This document shows, piece by piece, positions 57,071 through 64,000 of a DNA stretch of 64,000 nt. The stretch covers positions 1,054,001 to 1,118,000 of the forward strand of contig NC_018581.1 of assembly GCF_000143885.2 (NCBI RefSeq). The letters are read 5' to 3'. The translations under genes were made by a program, and so were the position numbers. Source of the stretch: Gordonia sp. KTR9 (GTDB taxonomy: Bacteria > Actinomycetota > Actinomycetes > Mycobacteriales > Mycobacteriaceae). Under the pieces are notes generated by a model. That model worked only from the letters and a program-made list of their open reading frames with translations. It did no database searches and was not told the DNA's origin. Each line of letters begins with the position of its first letter. Position 1 is the first letter of the stretch.

Positions 57071-58710
57071 TGCGCCCCACGATCTCTCAGTTGCGCACCT
57101 GGGACACCGGTGCCCTGGGATCCGCAGGTGGTATCGCCGCCGCGAACGCCTCGATCCTCGACGGTGCGCTCGATTCCGCGGTCCGGGCCATCGACGGAGC
57201 GGGGTCCTGGTTCGGGCTCACGCGAGACGCGGCGAACACCAGGATCGATCAGGAACGCGACCACGGCGGCGAGGTCCGCAATGTGTTGAACCAGATAGCC
57301 GACGAGGCAGGCGACGCGGCACGGGACCTCGGGTTCGCCAAGGACCACGTGCTGCGCGAGGTCGACTCTGCCGTGGCACGCGGTTTCTCCGTCGACGGCG
57401 ACGGAACCGTCTCGCACCCCGACGAGGACAAGGCCGAAGAAGTCCGGACCATCCAGAACGCCATCAACCGCGGTCTGTCCACTGTGGACGAACTCGACGA
57501 GAACTACGGCGCCCGGCTCGAAGGACTCTCGGGTGACCTTGCGGCGATGGTGAACGGACAGCCCGACATTCACGTACCCGGTCTTGGTCCTCGAGACCCC
57601 GACGATCTGGTCACGCACCTGGGCAGCCTGACACCAGACCAGCGGGCGGCGCTGCTGGCGAGTCTGACGCCGGAGCAGTTGCGCCGACTGGCACAGGCCG
57701 ACCCGCAGGCGATCGGAAACATGAACGGGGTGCCGTTCCCGGTCCGGATCGACGCGAACGAGACGAACATGCGCAACGCCCTGATCGACGAACGGCAGAA
57801 GCAACCGCCGAACCAGCGCCGCGTCGACCGGTTGGTCGAGCTGCTCGAACCCACGACAGATCCGTTGACGGGCCAAGCGGTGGAGCGCACCTTCCTGGGG
57901 TTCGAGAACACGCCGAACGGTCGGATGATCGAGGTGGTCGGAGCCATCGGTCCCGGCAATCCCAATGTGACCGTGTACGTTCCCGGCACAGGCACGAACC
58001 TCGACGGCAGCGGGACGAATCAGCGTGCCGCGTACAACCTGGCTAATGCGACCGGCGGGCCGGTCATCCTGTACATGAACGGTGATCTCCCGCAGGGCCT
58101 TTATCCCGACCTGACCGGCGACGACGATGCATTCGACACCACCCCCGCAACTCAGATGGCTCCTGGACTGGTCGAATTCGGACGTGATCTCGACCGCACG
58201 CTCGCTTCGGAGGCACCCGATGCCGCAACGACGTACATCGGTCATTCCTACGGTGGCTCGGTGGTCGGTACGGCCGAGCAACTGGGACTCAACGCTGATC
58301 GCGTGATCTACGCGTCGTCGGCCGGGACCGGTGTGCTCGACGGCCCGTGGCGGAACCCGAATCCGGACGTGCAGCGCTTCTCGCTCACCGCACCCGGCGA
58401 CCCGGTCCATTTCTCGCAGAGCCTCGGCGGCACCCAACACGGGGGAGACCCGGACAGCACTCCGGGAGTTCGACGCCTCGACACGGGGTTGTACGGCGAC
58501 GGCGCACACAGCGGTGAGGTCGTCTGGGGACCGGAGGGTCACGGTAGCTATTGGGACGATCCGACATCGGGAGCATTCGAGAACATGGTCAAGGTCATCC
58601 GGGGTGAGGAACCAGACGATTACGTCTACCGCGCGCCCGACCACATGCCCGTCGGGAAGAAACCCGAGCCGCCGGTGATCTTGGCTCCCGGACCGGATTT
58701 CCCGCGATGA
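57070..58710 (+). CDS. Helical-domain/alpha-beta hydrolase (DUF1023-type), candidate type VII effector
   Basis: A 546-residue protein with two parts. Residues 1-130 are a helical WXG-like region (SQLRTWDTGALGSAGGIAAAN, AGSWFGLTRDAANTRIDQERD) as in actinobacterial type VII substrates. Residues about 280-530 are a DUF1023 alpha/beta hydrolase: VTVYVPGTGTNL, nucleophile elbow YIGHSYGGSVVG (Ser393), Asp444 in APGDPVHF and His491 in PEGHGSYW, a complete triad. It has no signal peptide. Lipase or esterase activity on lipids outside the cell is plausible. It is translationally linked to the EspC-like gene upstream and the lipoprotein gene downstream. Confidence 0.87.
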   Translation: MRPTISQLRTWDTGALGSAGGIAAANASILDGALDSAVRAIDGAGSWFGLTRDAANTRIDQERDHGGEVRNVLNQIADEAGDAARDLGFAKDHVLREVDSAVARGFSVDGDGTVSHPDEDKAEEVRTIQNAINRGLSTVDELDENYGARLEGLSGDLAAMVNGQPDIHVPGLGPRDPDDLVTHLGSLTPDQRAALLASLTPEQLRRLAQADPQAIGNMNGVPFPVRIDANETNMRNALIDERQKQPPNQRRVDRLVELLEPTTDPLTGQAVERTFLGFENTPNGRMIEVVGAIGPGNPNVTVYVPGTGTNLDGSGTNQRAAYNLANATGGPVILYMNGDLPQGLYPDLTGDDDAFDTTPATQMAPGLVEFGRDLDRTLASEAPDAATTYIGHSYGGSVVGTAEQLGLNADRVIYASSAGTGVLDGPWRNPNPDVQRFSLTAPGDPVHFSQSLGGTQHGGDPDSTPGVRRLDTGLYGDGAHSGEVVWGPEGHGSYWDDPTSGAFENMVKVIRGEEPDDYVYRAPDHMPVGKKPEPPVILAPGPDFPR

Positions 58711-59249
58711 TGCCGAAGTTGCTGCGTGACCGATCAACACCCGCGTCGGTGGCCGCCGCCTGTCTGCTCGTTGTCGGCGCCCTACTGTCCGGTTGCGGCG
58801 TCCAGAAGCCGAAAGACATTCCTGCGCTGTCGATGTCGAAGGAAGACGTGTGGGTTGCGGTCAGCGGCAACATGGCCGCTGTCGATCCCGACTACGTGAC
58901 GACGCCCATGCCGGCGAACACCTCGATGAGGTTTCAGCAAAACGGTTGCGCCACCGACCCGAACACACTGATGCCGTCGGGCCCACCCTGGTGGTACCGC
59001 GAGAACCAGACCTTCCGCGATCCCTCCGCCGAGCGTGTCGACACGGTGCGCCGCGGCATCGAGAAGCTGATGTCCCAGGGATTCACACGCAAGCAGCAGT
59101 CGCCGTCGAGGGATCCCCGAGACCTGACCGTCGAGGACGCGCGCGGATTCGCCGTGGGAATCCATCACACCGAGTTCTCCAGTGGGAACGAGAACGTGAC
59201 GGTGACATCGACCTCTCCCTGCGTGCGCCACCCCGGTCACGACGGGTGA
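58707..59249 (+). CDS. Lipoprotein, candidate immunity or accessory protein of the hydrolase
   Basis: A 180-residue protein with a signal peptide ending in the lipobox LLSGC (Cys about residue 30), so it is anchored outside the membrane. The mature part (KEDVWVAVSGNMAAVDPDY, RRGIEKLMSQGFTRKQQ) matches no family I know. Three further Cys residues could pair. The start (ATGATG at 58707) overlaps the hydrolase stop, so expression is coupled. A surface lipoprotein encoded right after a lipase-like type VII cargo is the layout known for Staphylococcus TslA/TilA, which suggests an immunity role by analogy. Confidence 0.8.
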   Translation: MMPKLLRDRSTPASVAAACLLVVGALLSGCGVQKPKDIPALSMSKEDVWVAVSGNMAAVDPDYVTTPMPANTSMRFQQNGCATDPNTLMPSGPPWWYRENQTFRDPSAERVDTVRRGIEKLMSQGFTRKQQSPSRDPRDLTVEDARGFAVGIHHTEFSSGNENVTVTSTSPCVRHPGHDG

Positions 59250-59277
59250 CATCCGGCACCGCAGACCCCCACGCATG

Positions 59278-59327
59278 GACGAATCCACCTCCAGCTTGGA
59301 CTGCTCCAGCTTGGTGGTGGATTCGTC
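59278..59327. terminator. Bidirectional hairpin between lipoprotein and permease genes
   Basis: GACGAATCCACC (59278-59289) and GGTGGATTCGTC (59316-59327) are a perfect 12-bp inverted repeat. The loop holds two copies of TCCAGCTTGG (59290 and 59305). The flanking genes converge, so it can stop both transcripts. Confidence 0.8.
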
Positions 59328-59348
59328 AACGGTGGTGGGTTTGCAGAA

Positions 59349-60962
59349 CTACCGCCCGGCAGCCTCTTTGTCGGCGGCCCGCTGGAACTCCAGGTCGTCG
59401 GATGCGCAGGCCAGACAGATCGGCGCATGTCCGGCGGCCGGGTCGCGGTCCATCTCGTAGGCGATGTAGCTGTCATCGCAGCAGTGGCAGCGGATGCGTG
59501 CCTCCCACATGTCGTCGACCTCATCGCGAGGATCGTGGGGTCGCTGCATGGTGAACCAGCCCTCGCGGCGGAACTTCAGCGCCACGGCGTAGATGACGCC
59601 CGCGACGACGAAGGCGATGGGTGACGCCCACACCGCGCCGAAAGTACCGCCGAACAAGACGAGCGCGATGCCGATCACGGACGCGGTCGCCCACGCGCCG
59701 ACGCCGGCGGGGTTGACCGCGGGCACGCGTCCCGGGCGGAACTCCAGGGAGTCGGCGGGAATCCGACGCAGCCGCATCCAGGCGATGTGCGTCAGCGCGA
59801 TGGCGACCCATCCCACGATGAGGACGCCCTGGTACTGCAGGGAGGTTGTGATCCAGGACAGCACGTTGGTCAGCATCATCAGGTAGACGATCACCGCGAC
59901 GACGCCGACCCAGAAGGTGCGGGGCATCGAGAACTTGACCGTGCGGGCGAAGAAGTTCTGGAAGTTGGTGGACGCCAGGTAGAAGTTGCCGCTGTTGACG
60001 CGTGTCTGGCTGACGACGACCCACAGCAGACCCCAGATACCCATCATGCCGACGATCCCGAGGATCGCCGACTCCTCGGAGAGCGGTCCGGCGATGGTGA
60101 TGGTCTGGGCGAGGAACATACCGACCGCTGCGTTGATCAAGAGGGTGACGACGTAGAACGGCGTACCGAAGGACACCCGTGCGTTGAAGGTCGCATCCTG
60201 CGGGCGGCCGAATCGCGCGTAGTCCCAGGCCATCATCGTGACGACCCAGACGCCCATGTAGATGACGAAGGCGTACCACCACCCGGGCACCCCGAGATCG
60301 GCCGCGGCCTCCGGCTCGTAGGTGAGCCAGTCGTTGCTGTAACCGTATTCGGCGATCGCCCACACCACCGAACCGACCAGCCCGACCACATAGAGCGGCA
60401 ACAGCACCCCGTTGAGCCGGTCGAGCCAGGTGGCGACACCGCGCCACGCCAGCGGCGCCTGATAGGCGACGACCACCAACGCCCAGAACGCGATCGGGAG
60501 TGCACCGAAGTAGGCGTGCAGGGCCGACGCGACGATCGCGCCCTCGGCCACCACGTAATACGCGATGGTGATCCCGAACAGGGCTGCGGCGAAGGCGGAT
60601 CCGGCACGGCCGAACACGACGCGGGAGAACAGCGAGACGCTGGTTCCGGTCTGATTGGCGAACTTGGCGGCGACGGAGTTGATGGCGCCGTAGGCCACGA
60701 CCGAGAGTCCGATGCCGATGAGGGCGTCGGCGGCTCCGACGGAGAGCGAGACGGTGGCGCCGACGACCACGAAGAACATCGCGCTCATCAGGCCGAACCA
60801 GGCCATCGACACCGACGAACGCGACGTCCGCCACGAGTTGGGCACGATGTGCATGGAGTAGTCCTCGGCCGCGGCGCGTGCGAGGACCTGGGGATCGTCG
60901 GTGTATGTGACGTCCAGGGGCGGAACTCCGCCCGTCCTGGAGGACGAGATGTCGAGAGTCAT
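59349..60962 (-). CDS. NCS1-family permease with a Cys-rich C-terminal tail
   Basis: A 537-residue membrane transporter with about twelve segments, of the nucleobase-cation-symport-1 (Mhp1/codB) type: the start region PNSWRTSRSSVSMAWFGLMSA and the conserved middle IYMGVWVVTMMAWDYARFGRP. Beside hyuA and hyuB it probably imports hydantoins, allantoin or a related ring. After the last segment the protein continues about 60 residues with C492, C494, C495 and C516, C519 (CxCC-x20-CxxC), a likely zinc-binding knuckle. I do not know this tail in characterised NCS1 proteins. Third in the minus-strand operon, 116 bp after hyuB. Confidence 0.9.
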   Translation of the reverse strand: MTLDISSSRTGGVPPLDVTYTDDPQVLARAAAEDYSMHIVPNSWRTSRSSVSMAWFGLMSAMFFVVVGATVSLSVGAADALIGIGLSVVAYGAINSVAAKFANQTGTSVSLFSRVVFGRAGSAFAAALFGITIAYYVVAEGAIVASALHAYFGALPIAFWALVVVAYQAPLAWRGVATWLDRLNGVLLPLYVVGLVGSVVWAIAEYGYSNDWLTYEPEAAADLGVPGWWYAFVIYMGVWVVTMMAWDYARFGRPQDATFNARVSFGTPFYVVTLLINAAVGMFLAQTITIAGPLSEESAILGIVGMMGIWGLLWVVVSQTRVNSGNFYLASTNFQNFFARTVKFSMPRTFWVGVVAVIVYLMMLTNVLSWITTSLQYQGVLIVGWVAIALTHIAWMRLRRIPADSLEFRPGRVPAVNPAGVGAWATASVIGIALVLFGGTFGAVWASPIAFVVAGVIYAVALKFRREGWFTMQRPHDPRDEVDDMWEARIRCHCCDDSYIAYEMDRDPAAGHAPICLACASDDLEFQRAADKEAAGR

Positions 60963-61078
60963 TGCATTCCTTGGTGTTCGAGTGGTGGTCAGATGTGCCG
61001 GCAGCGGCGGGTGGATGGCGTCGTCGCCATCACCCGCCGCTGGGTGTCGTACGAATCGGGTCCCCGGTGCCGGGAACG

Positions 61079-63091
61079 TCAGACGGTGGCCGGCTCCGAC
61101 ACCGTCAGCGTGCCCGGGACGAAGTCGACGGTGGGGTCGTCGGTCCAGTGGATGACGGTGCGCCGCTGCAACATCTGCCGGAACTGCGACGTCGTGTTGG
61201 TCAGGACGTCACCGCTGCCCCAGTCGAGGATCACGCCGTACTGGCGGACACAGTCCATCTCGTTGATCAGACCGGAGCGGTACTCCTCGGAGACCGCTTG
61301 CGGGTCGCGTTCGATCCACGCGTGCCGATTGCTGCGGATGTACTCGCGTGCGGTGAGGGTGGCTTCGAGATCCACCTCGTATGCGAAGATCTCGGGATCG
61401 ATCTCCTTGACGACGACGCCGTAGTCCTTCTCCGCCCGGGCAATCGAGACGTAACCGTCGATGACGTCCTCCAGCACGGCGTCCACGTCGCGCTGGAGCG
61501 GGTCCCCGAGACCGCCGCCACCGGCCGACGGACGGGTGAACTCGTCTCCCGACTTGATGGGGACCGCGGCGAAGATCGAGCCGAGGTACTGCTCGTCCTC
61601 GGTGCCCTTGTTGAGCCAGACCCCGTGCGGGATGGACGGCAGGCCGCCCCACAGTCCCCAGGTGACCGACCGTTCGCGATCACAGCAGTAGGACATGACG
61701 GTGTTGTCGCTGGCCCACAGCTTTCCGCCCTTCTCGGCGCCGAGGCCCCCGCGGAACTTGCCGGGCCCGCCGGAGTCGGGCACCAGGTCGTGGCACGATG
61801 TGAGGACCGGGGCCAGACGCTCCTGCCCTTCGAAAGGCTGTGTGCCGTACTGGACTCCGAAGACGGCAGCGGACGCGTTGTAACCGTCGGCGCCGTTGCG
61901 GGCGCCCCAGCCACCCATCATCCAGTCGTACCACATGAAATTCGGGTTGCCGTCGCCGCGCTGATCTCGGCCGCCCACCAGGAGGTACTCCAGGTTGAAC
62001 GTGCACGCCATCGCCCGTTCGGGCTGGATGTCCGACCAGATCTCGAAGACCGAACTCATGATCTTCTCGAACGGGCCCGAGCAGAAGCCGGCACACGGCG
62101 ACGGCCAGTCGGCGTTGACCACCGACCCGAGTGGCCCGAGGTCTGCTGTCACGACGCGGTAGAACCCGGAATTCAGTGGGATGTCGGGAAATTGCATCTT
62201 CGTGCCGGCGACGATGCCGGCGAACGACCCGCCGAATCCCGCGTTGAGCATCGACGAGATCGAGGCGTGTGATTCGCTGAGGTCGTAGTGAACGGTGTCT
62301 CCGGAGATCGTCATCCGTGTCTTGATGGGGATGAGACCCTCCCCGCGCGCCGGGTCCTGATCGATGTAATCCTCGGTGTACCAGACACCATCGGGAAGTT
62401 CGGCGATCTTGGCGCGGGTGAGATCCTCGACGTAGTCCTGCACCTCGGCCATCGCCGTCTTGATGGTCTCGACGCCGTACTTGTCGCACAGACGCTGGAT
62501 CTCGCGCTCGGCGACGCGGGTCGCCTCCGCCTGTGCCTGCATGTCGCCGATGATGTCGCGCGGGTTGCGGGTGTTCTTCGCGATGAGGTAGGCGACGTCT
62601 TCGAGGAACTGGTCCTTGCTCCACAGGCGGGTCGGCGGGATCCGCAGTCCCTCGCCCATGTGATCGAGCGCCTTGACGTTGAACGACCCGGGAGTGGCGC
62701 CGCCGACGTCGGCCCAGTGGCCGTTGGCCTGGGCGTAGCCGAGCAGCTCGCCCTGGTAGTAGATGGGCCGGATGATCCGGGTGTCGTTGAAGTGGCTTCC
62801 GCCTTCGTAGACGTCGTTGATCACGAAGACGTCGCCCGGATGGATGTCGCCCTCGAACTGCCGGATGACCGCCTTCGCGGTGTAGTGCAGTGTTCCGACG
62901 TGGGCCGCGATGTCGCCGGTGCCCTGCATGACGGTGTTGCCCTCGGTGTCGCAGAGCGCCGAGGAGAAGTCACGGGAGTAGATGACGAACGAGTAGCAGG
63001 TGCGCAGGATCTGTTCGGCCATCTGATCGACGGTGTTGATGAAGGCGTTCTTCAGCACCTCGAACGTGACCGGGTCGAGTGTTGTTGCCAT
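61079..63091 (-). CDS. hyuB: Hydantoinase/oxoprolinase subunit B
   Basis: A 670-residue protein of the HyuB family (N-methylhydantoinase, oxoprolinase or acetone carboxylase-like), which with HyuA opens a lactam or hydantoin ring at ATP cost. Signatures: DPVTFEVLKNAFINTVDQMAEQI at the start, VMQGTGDIAAHVGTLHYTAKAVI, GDVFVINDVYEGGSHFNDTR and GGGGLGDPLQRD. ATG 63091 begins just before the domain; the longer open frame upstream is a shadow of hyuA. It lies 38 bp after hyuA. Confidence 0.93.
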   Translation of the reverse strand: MATTLDPVTFEVLKNAFINTVDQMAEQILRTCYSFVIYSRDFSSALCDTEGNTVMQGTGDIAAHVGTLHYTAKAVIRQFEGDIHPGDVFVINDVYEGGSHFNDTRIIRPIYYQGELLGYAQANGHWADVGGATPGSFNVKALDHMGEGLRIPPTRLWSKDQFLEDVAYLIAKNTRNPRDIIGDMQAQAEATRVAEREIQRLCDKYGVETIKTAMAEVQDYVEDLTRAKIAELPDGVWYTEDYIDQDPARGEGLIPIKTRMTISGDTVHYDLSESHASISSMLNAGFGGSFAGIVAGTKMQFPDIPLNSGFYRVVTADLGPLGSVVNADWPSPCAGFCSGPFEKIMSSVFEIWSDIQPERAMACTFNLEYLLVGGRDQRGDGNPNFMWYDWMMGGWGARNGADGYNASAAVFGVQYGTQPFEGQERLAPVLTSCHDLVPDSGGPGKFRGGLGAEKGGKLWASDNTVMSYCCDRERSVTWGLWGGLPSIPHGVWLNKGTEDEQYLGSIFAAVPIKSGDEFTRPSAGGGGLGDPLQRDVDAVLEDVIDGYVSIARAEKDYGVVVKEIDPEIFAYEVDLEATLTAREYIRSNRHAWIERDPQAVSEEYRSGLINEMDCVRQYGVILDWGSGDVLTNTTSQFRQMLQRRTVIHWTDDPTVDFVPGTLTVSEPATV

Positions 63092-63129
63092 GGTTGGGGT
63101 TTCCTGTTCTGTCTGAGACGGTTGGGAGA

Positions 63130-64000
63130 TCACTCGGCGGCGGTGAGCAGGAGGTTGCCCCACTCGTCGACCCGCGCGGATGTCCGCGGCGGGACGACGG
63201 TCGTCGAGTCGAGCTGGTCGACGATGCACGGGCCGGTCAGCACGGCTCCGGGCGGCAGGCCGGCGCGGTCGTACACCGGCGTCGCCAGCCGGGCGACCTC
63301 GTCGGGGAAGAGCACGTCCCGCACCTCGAGTGGTTCCGGCGAGAAGGTCGCCGGATCGATGAGGTCGGCGGGTGTGACGTCCATCCGCGGGGTGAGTCCG
63401 ATGGCGCGCAACGAGATCCGGTAGATCTCGACGCCGGTGTCCTCCGCCGCGAAGTTGTGCTCCTTGAGATGTGTCGCGTGGAACGTCGCGACGACCTCGT
63501 CCAGACTCGTCAGCGGCATGGACACGGGCACCGCGATCGCCCGCCACTGTCCCTCGTAGCGCATGTCGAGGTAGTACTCGAAGAGCATGTCGGCGGGGTC
63601 GACGTGCTCGGCCGTCAGACGTTCGCGTCCTTCCTCCTGCAACTCGGCGAAGGTCGCGGCCAGGTGGTCGAGGTCGGCGCCGTCGGCGTCGGCGAGGTAC
63701 ATCCGGGTGATGTCGTGCTGGATGTCGACCAGCATGCAGCCCATGGCCGAGGTGACGCCCGGGTGCGGCGGGATGATGACCGTCGGGATGCCCAGATCCT
63801 TGGCGAGGTAGGCGGCGTGCAGGGGGCCGGCTCCGCCGAAACCGACCAGCGCGAAGTCCCGCGGGTCGTGGCCCTTGCGGATGGAGATCAGGCGGATCGC
63901 GTCGGCCATGTTGGCGTTGGCGACCTTGATGATCGACTGCGCCGCCGTCTCGACGTCGAGACCCAGTGGCGCGGAGATCTTCTCCAGGGCGGCCCGCGCC
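63130..64000 (-). CDS. hyuA: Hydantoinase/oxoprolinase subunit A (partial)
   Basis: The C-terminal 289 residues of a HyuA protein; the reading frame is open to the window edge, so the start is missing. The visible part has DFALVGFGGAGPLHAAYLA, the actin-like ATPase fold end, and VIIPPHPGVTSAMGCMLVD, both standard. The subunit binds ATP and phosphorylates the ring substrate for HyuB. The upstream codons (ISAPLGLDVETAAQSIIKVAN) confirm continuation past the internal ATG at 63909. First visible gene of the hyuA-hyuB-permease operon. Confidence 0.93.
   Translation of the reverse strand, partial: ARAALEKISAPLGLDVETAAQSIIKVANANMADAIRLISIRKGHDPRDFALVGFGGAGPLHAAYLAKDLGIPTVIIPPHPGVTSAMGCMLVDIQHDITRMYLADADGADLDHLAATFAELQEEGRERLTAEHVDPADMLFEYYLDMRYEGQWRAIAVPVSMPLTSLDEVVATFHATHLKEHNFAAEDTGVEIYRISLRAIGLTPRMDVTPADLIDPATFSPEPLEVRDVLFPDEVARLATPVYDRAGLPPGAVLTGPCIVDQLDSTTVVPPRTSARVDEWGNLLLTAAE

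Overview
The window is high-GC actinobacterial DNA of the mycolic-acid group (Mycobacteriales), and Gordonia or a close relative fits best. From 17.6 to 44.9 kb the gene order recalls two blocks of the Mycobacterium tuberculosis chromosome: the menaquinone block (menB, menD, a DUF3592 gene, mgtA, menG, menJ, a polyprenyl diphosphate synthase, htpX, yajQ) and the block rpmG, hadA/hadB, tRNA-Trp, secE, nusG, rplK, rplA. A fused HadA-HadB dehydratase, 13E12-type HNH genes and a MgtA-type mannosyltransferase support this placement. Genus assignment is inference from gene content; no rRNA is present.

Region by region. (1) 0-17.7 kb: the tail of an unknown gene, then a translationally coupled operon of a 5004-residue non-ribosomal peptide synthetase, a low-molecular-weight phosphatase and a DUF4012 membrane protein. 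The synthetase has five condensation domains, only three intact-looking adenylation domains, one decayed adenylation domain and one module without any. (2) 17.6-26.3 kb: menB, a thioesterase, then a signalling cluster: an E1-like/nitroreductase fusion (Rv1355c type), a divergent small protein that may be an acyltransferase, a GGDEF protein and an EAL protein. An hsp20 gene follows, with a CIRCE operator over its promoter. (3) 26.4-39.8 kb: menaquinone and isoprenoid genes mixed with a trans-acting enoyl reductase-like protein, an AbrB-type membrane protein, a peptidase E homologue, MgtA, an MpaB-type oxygenase, HtpX and YajQ. (4) 39.8-44.9 kb: tRNA-Tyr, tRNA-Thr, tRNA-Met, rpmG, fused hadAB, tRNA-Trp, secE, nusG, rplK and rplA, closed by a strong hairpin terminator.

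(5) 44.9-50.0 kb: a DUF222/HNH endonuclease gene with a LexA-like operator, then a BtuCDF-type ABC transporter preceded by a cobalamin riboswitch. (6) 50.1-56.5 kb: lactate dehydrogenase, a hydrolase, an excalibur protein, an AraC regulator coupled to a VOC protein, a YoaK-like membrane protein, a DUF2786 protein, YihY and a TIGR04338-type metallohydrolase. (7) 56.6-59.3 kb: a tightly overlapping trio resembling a type VII secretion cargo set: an EspC-like small protein, a helical-domain/lipase-like hydrolase and a lipoprotein. (8) 59.3-64 kb: a hydantoin-type operon (hyuA, cut by the window edge, hyuB, and an NCS1 permease with an unusual Cys-rich tail).

The best candidates for something undescribed are the 56.6-59.3 kb trio, the E1/nitroreductase plus c-di-GMP cluster at 19.7-25.6 kb, and the mosaic peptide synthetase.
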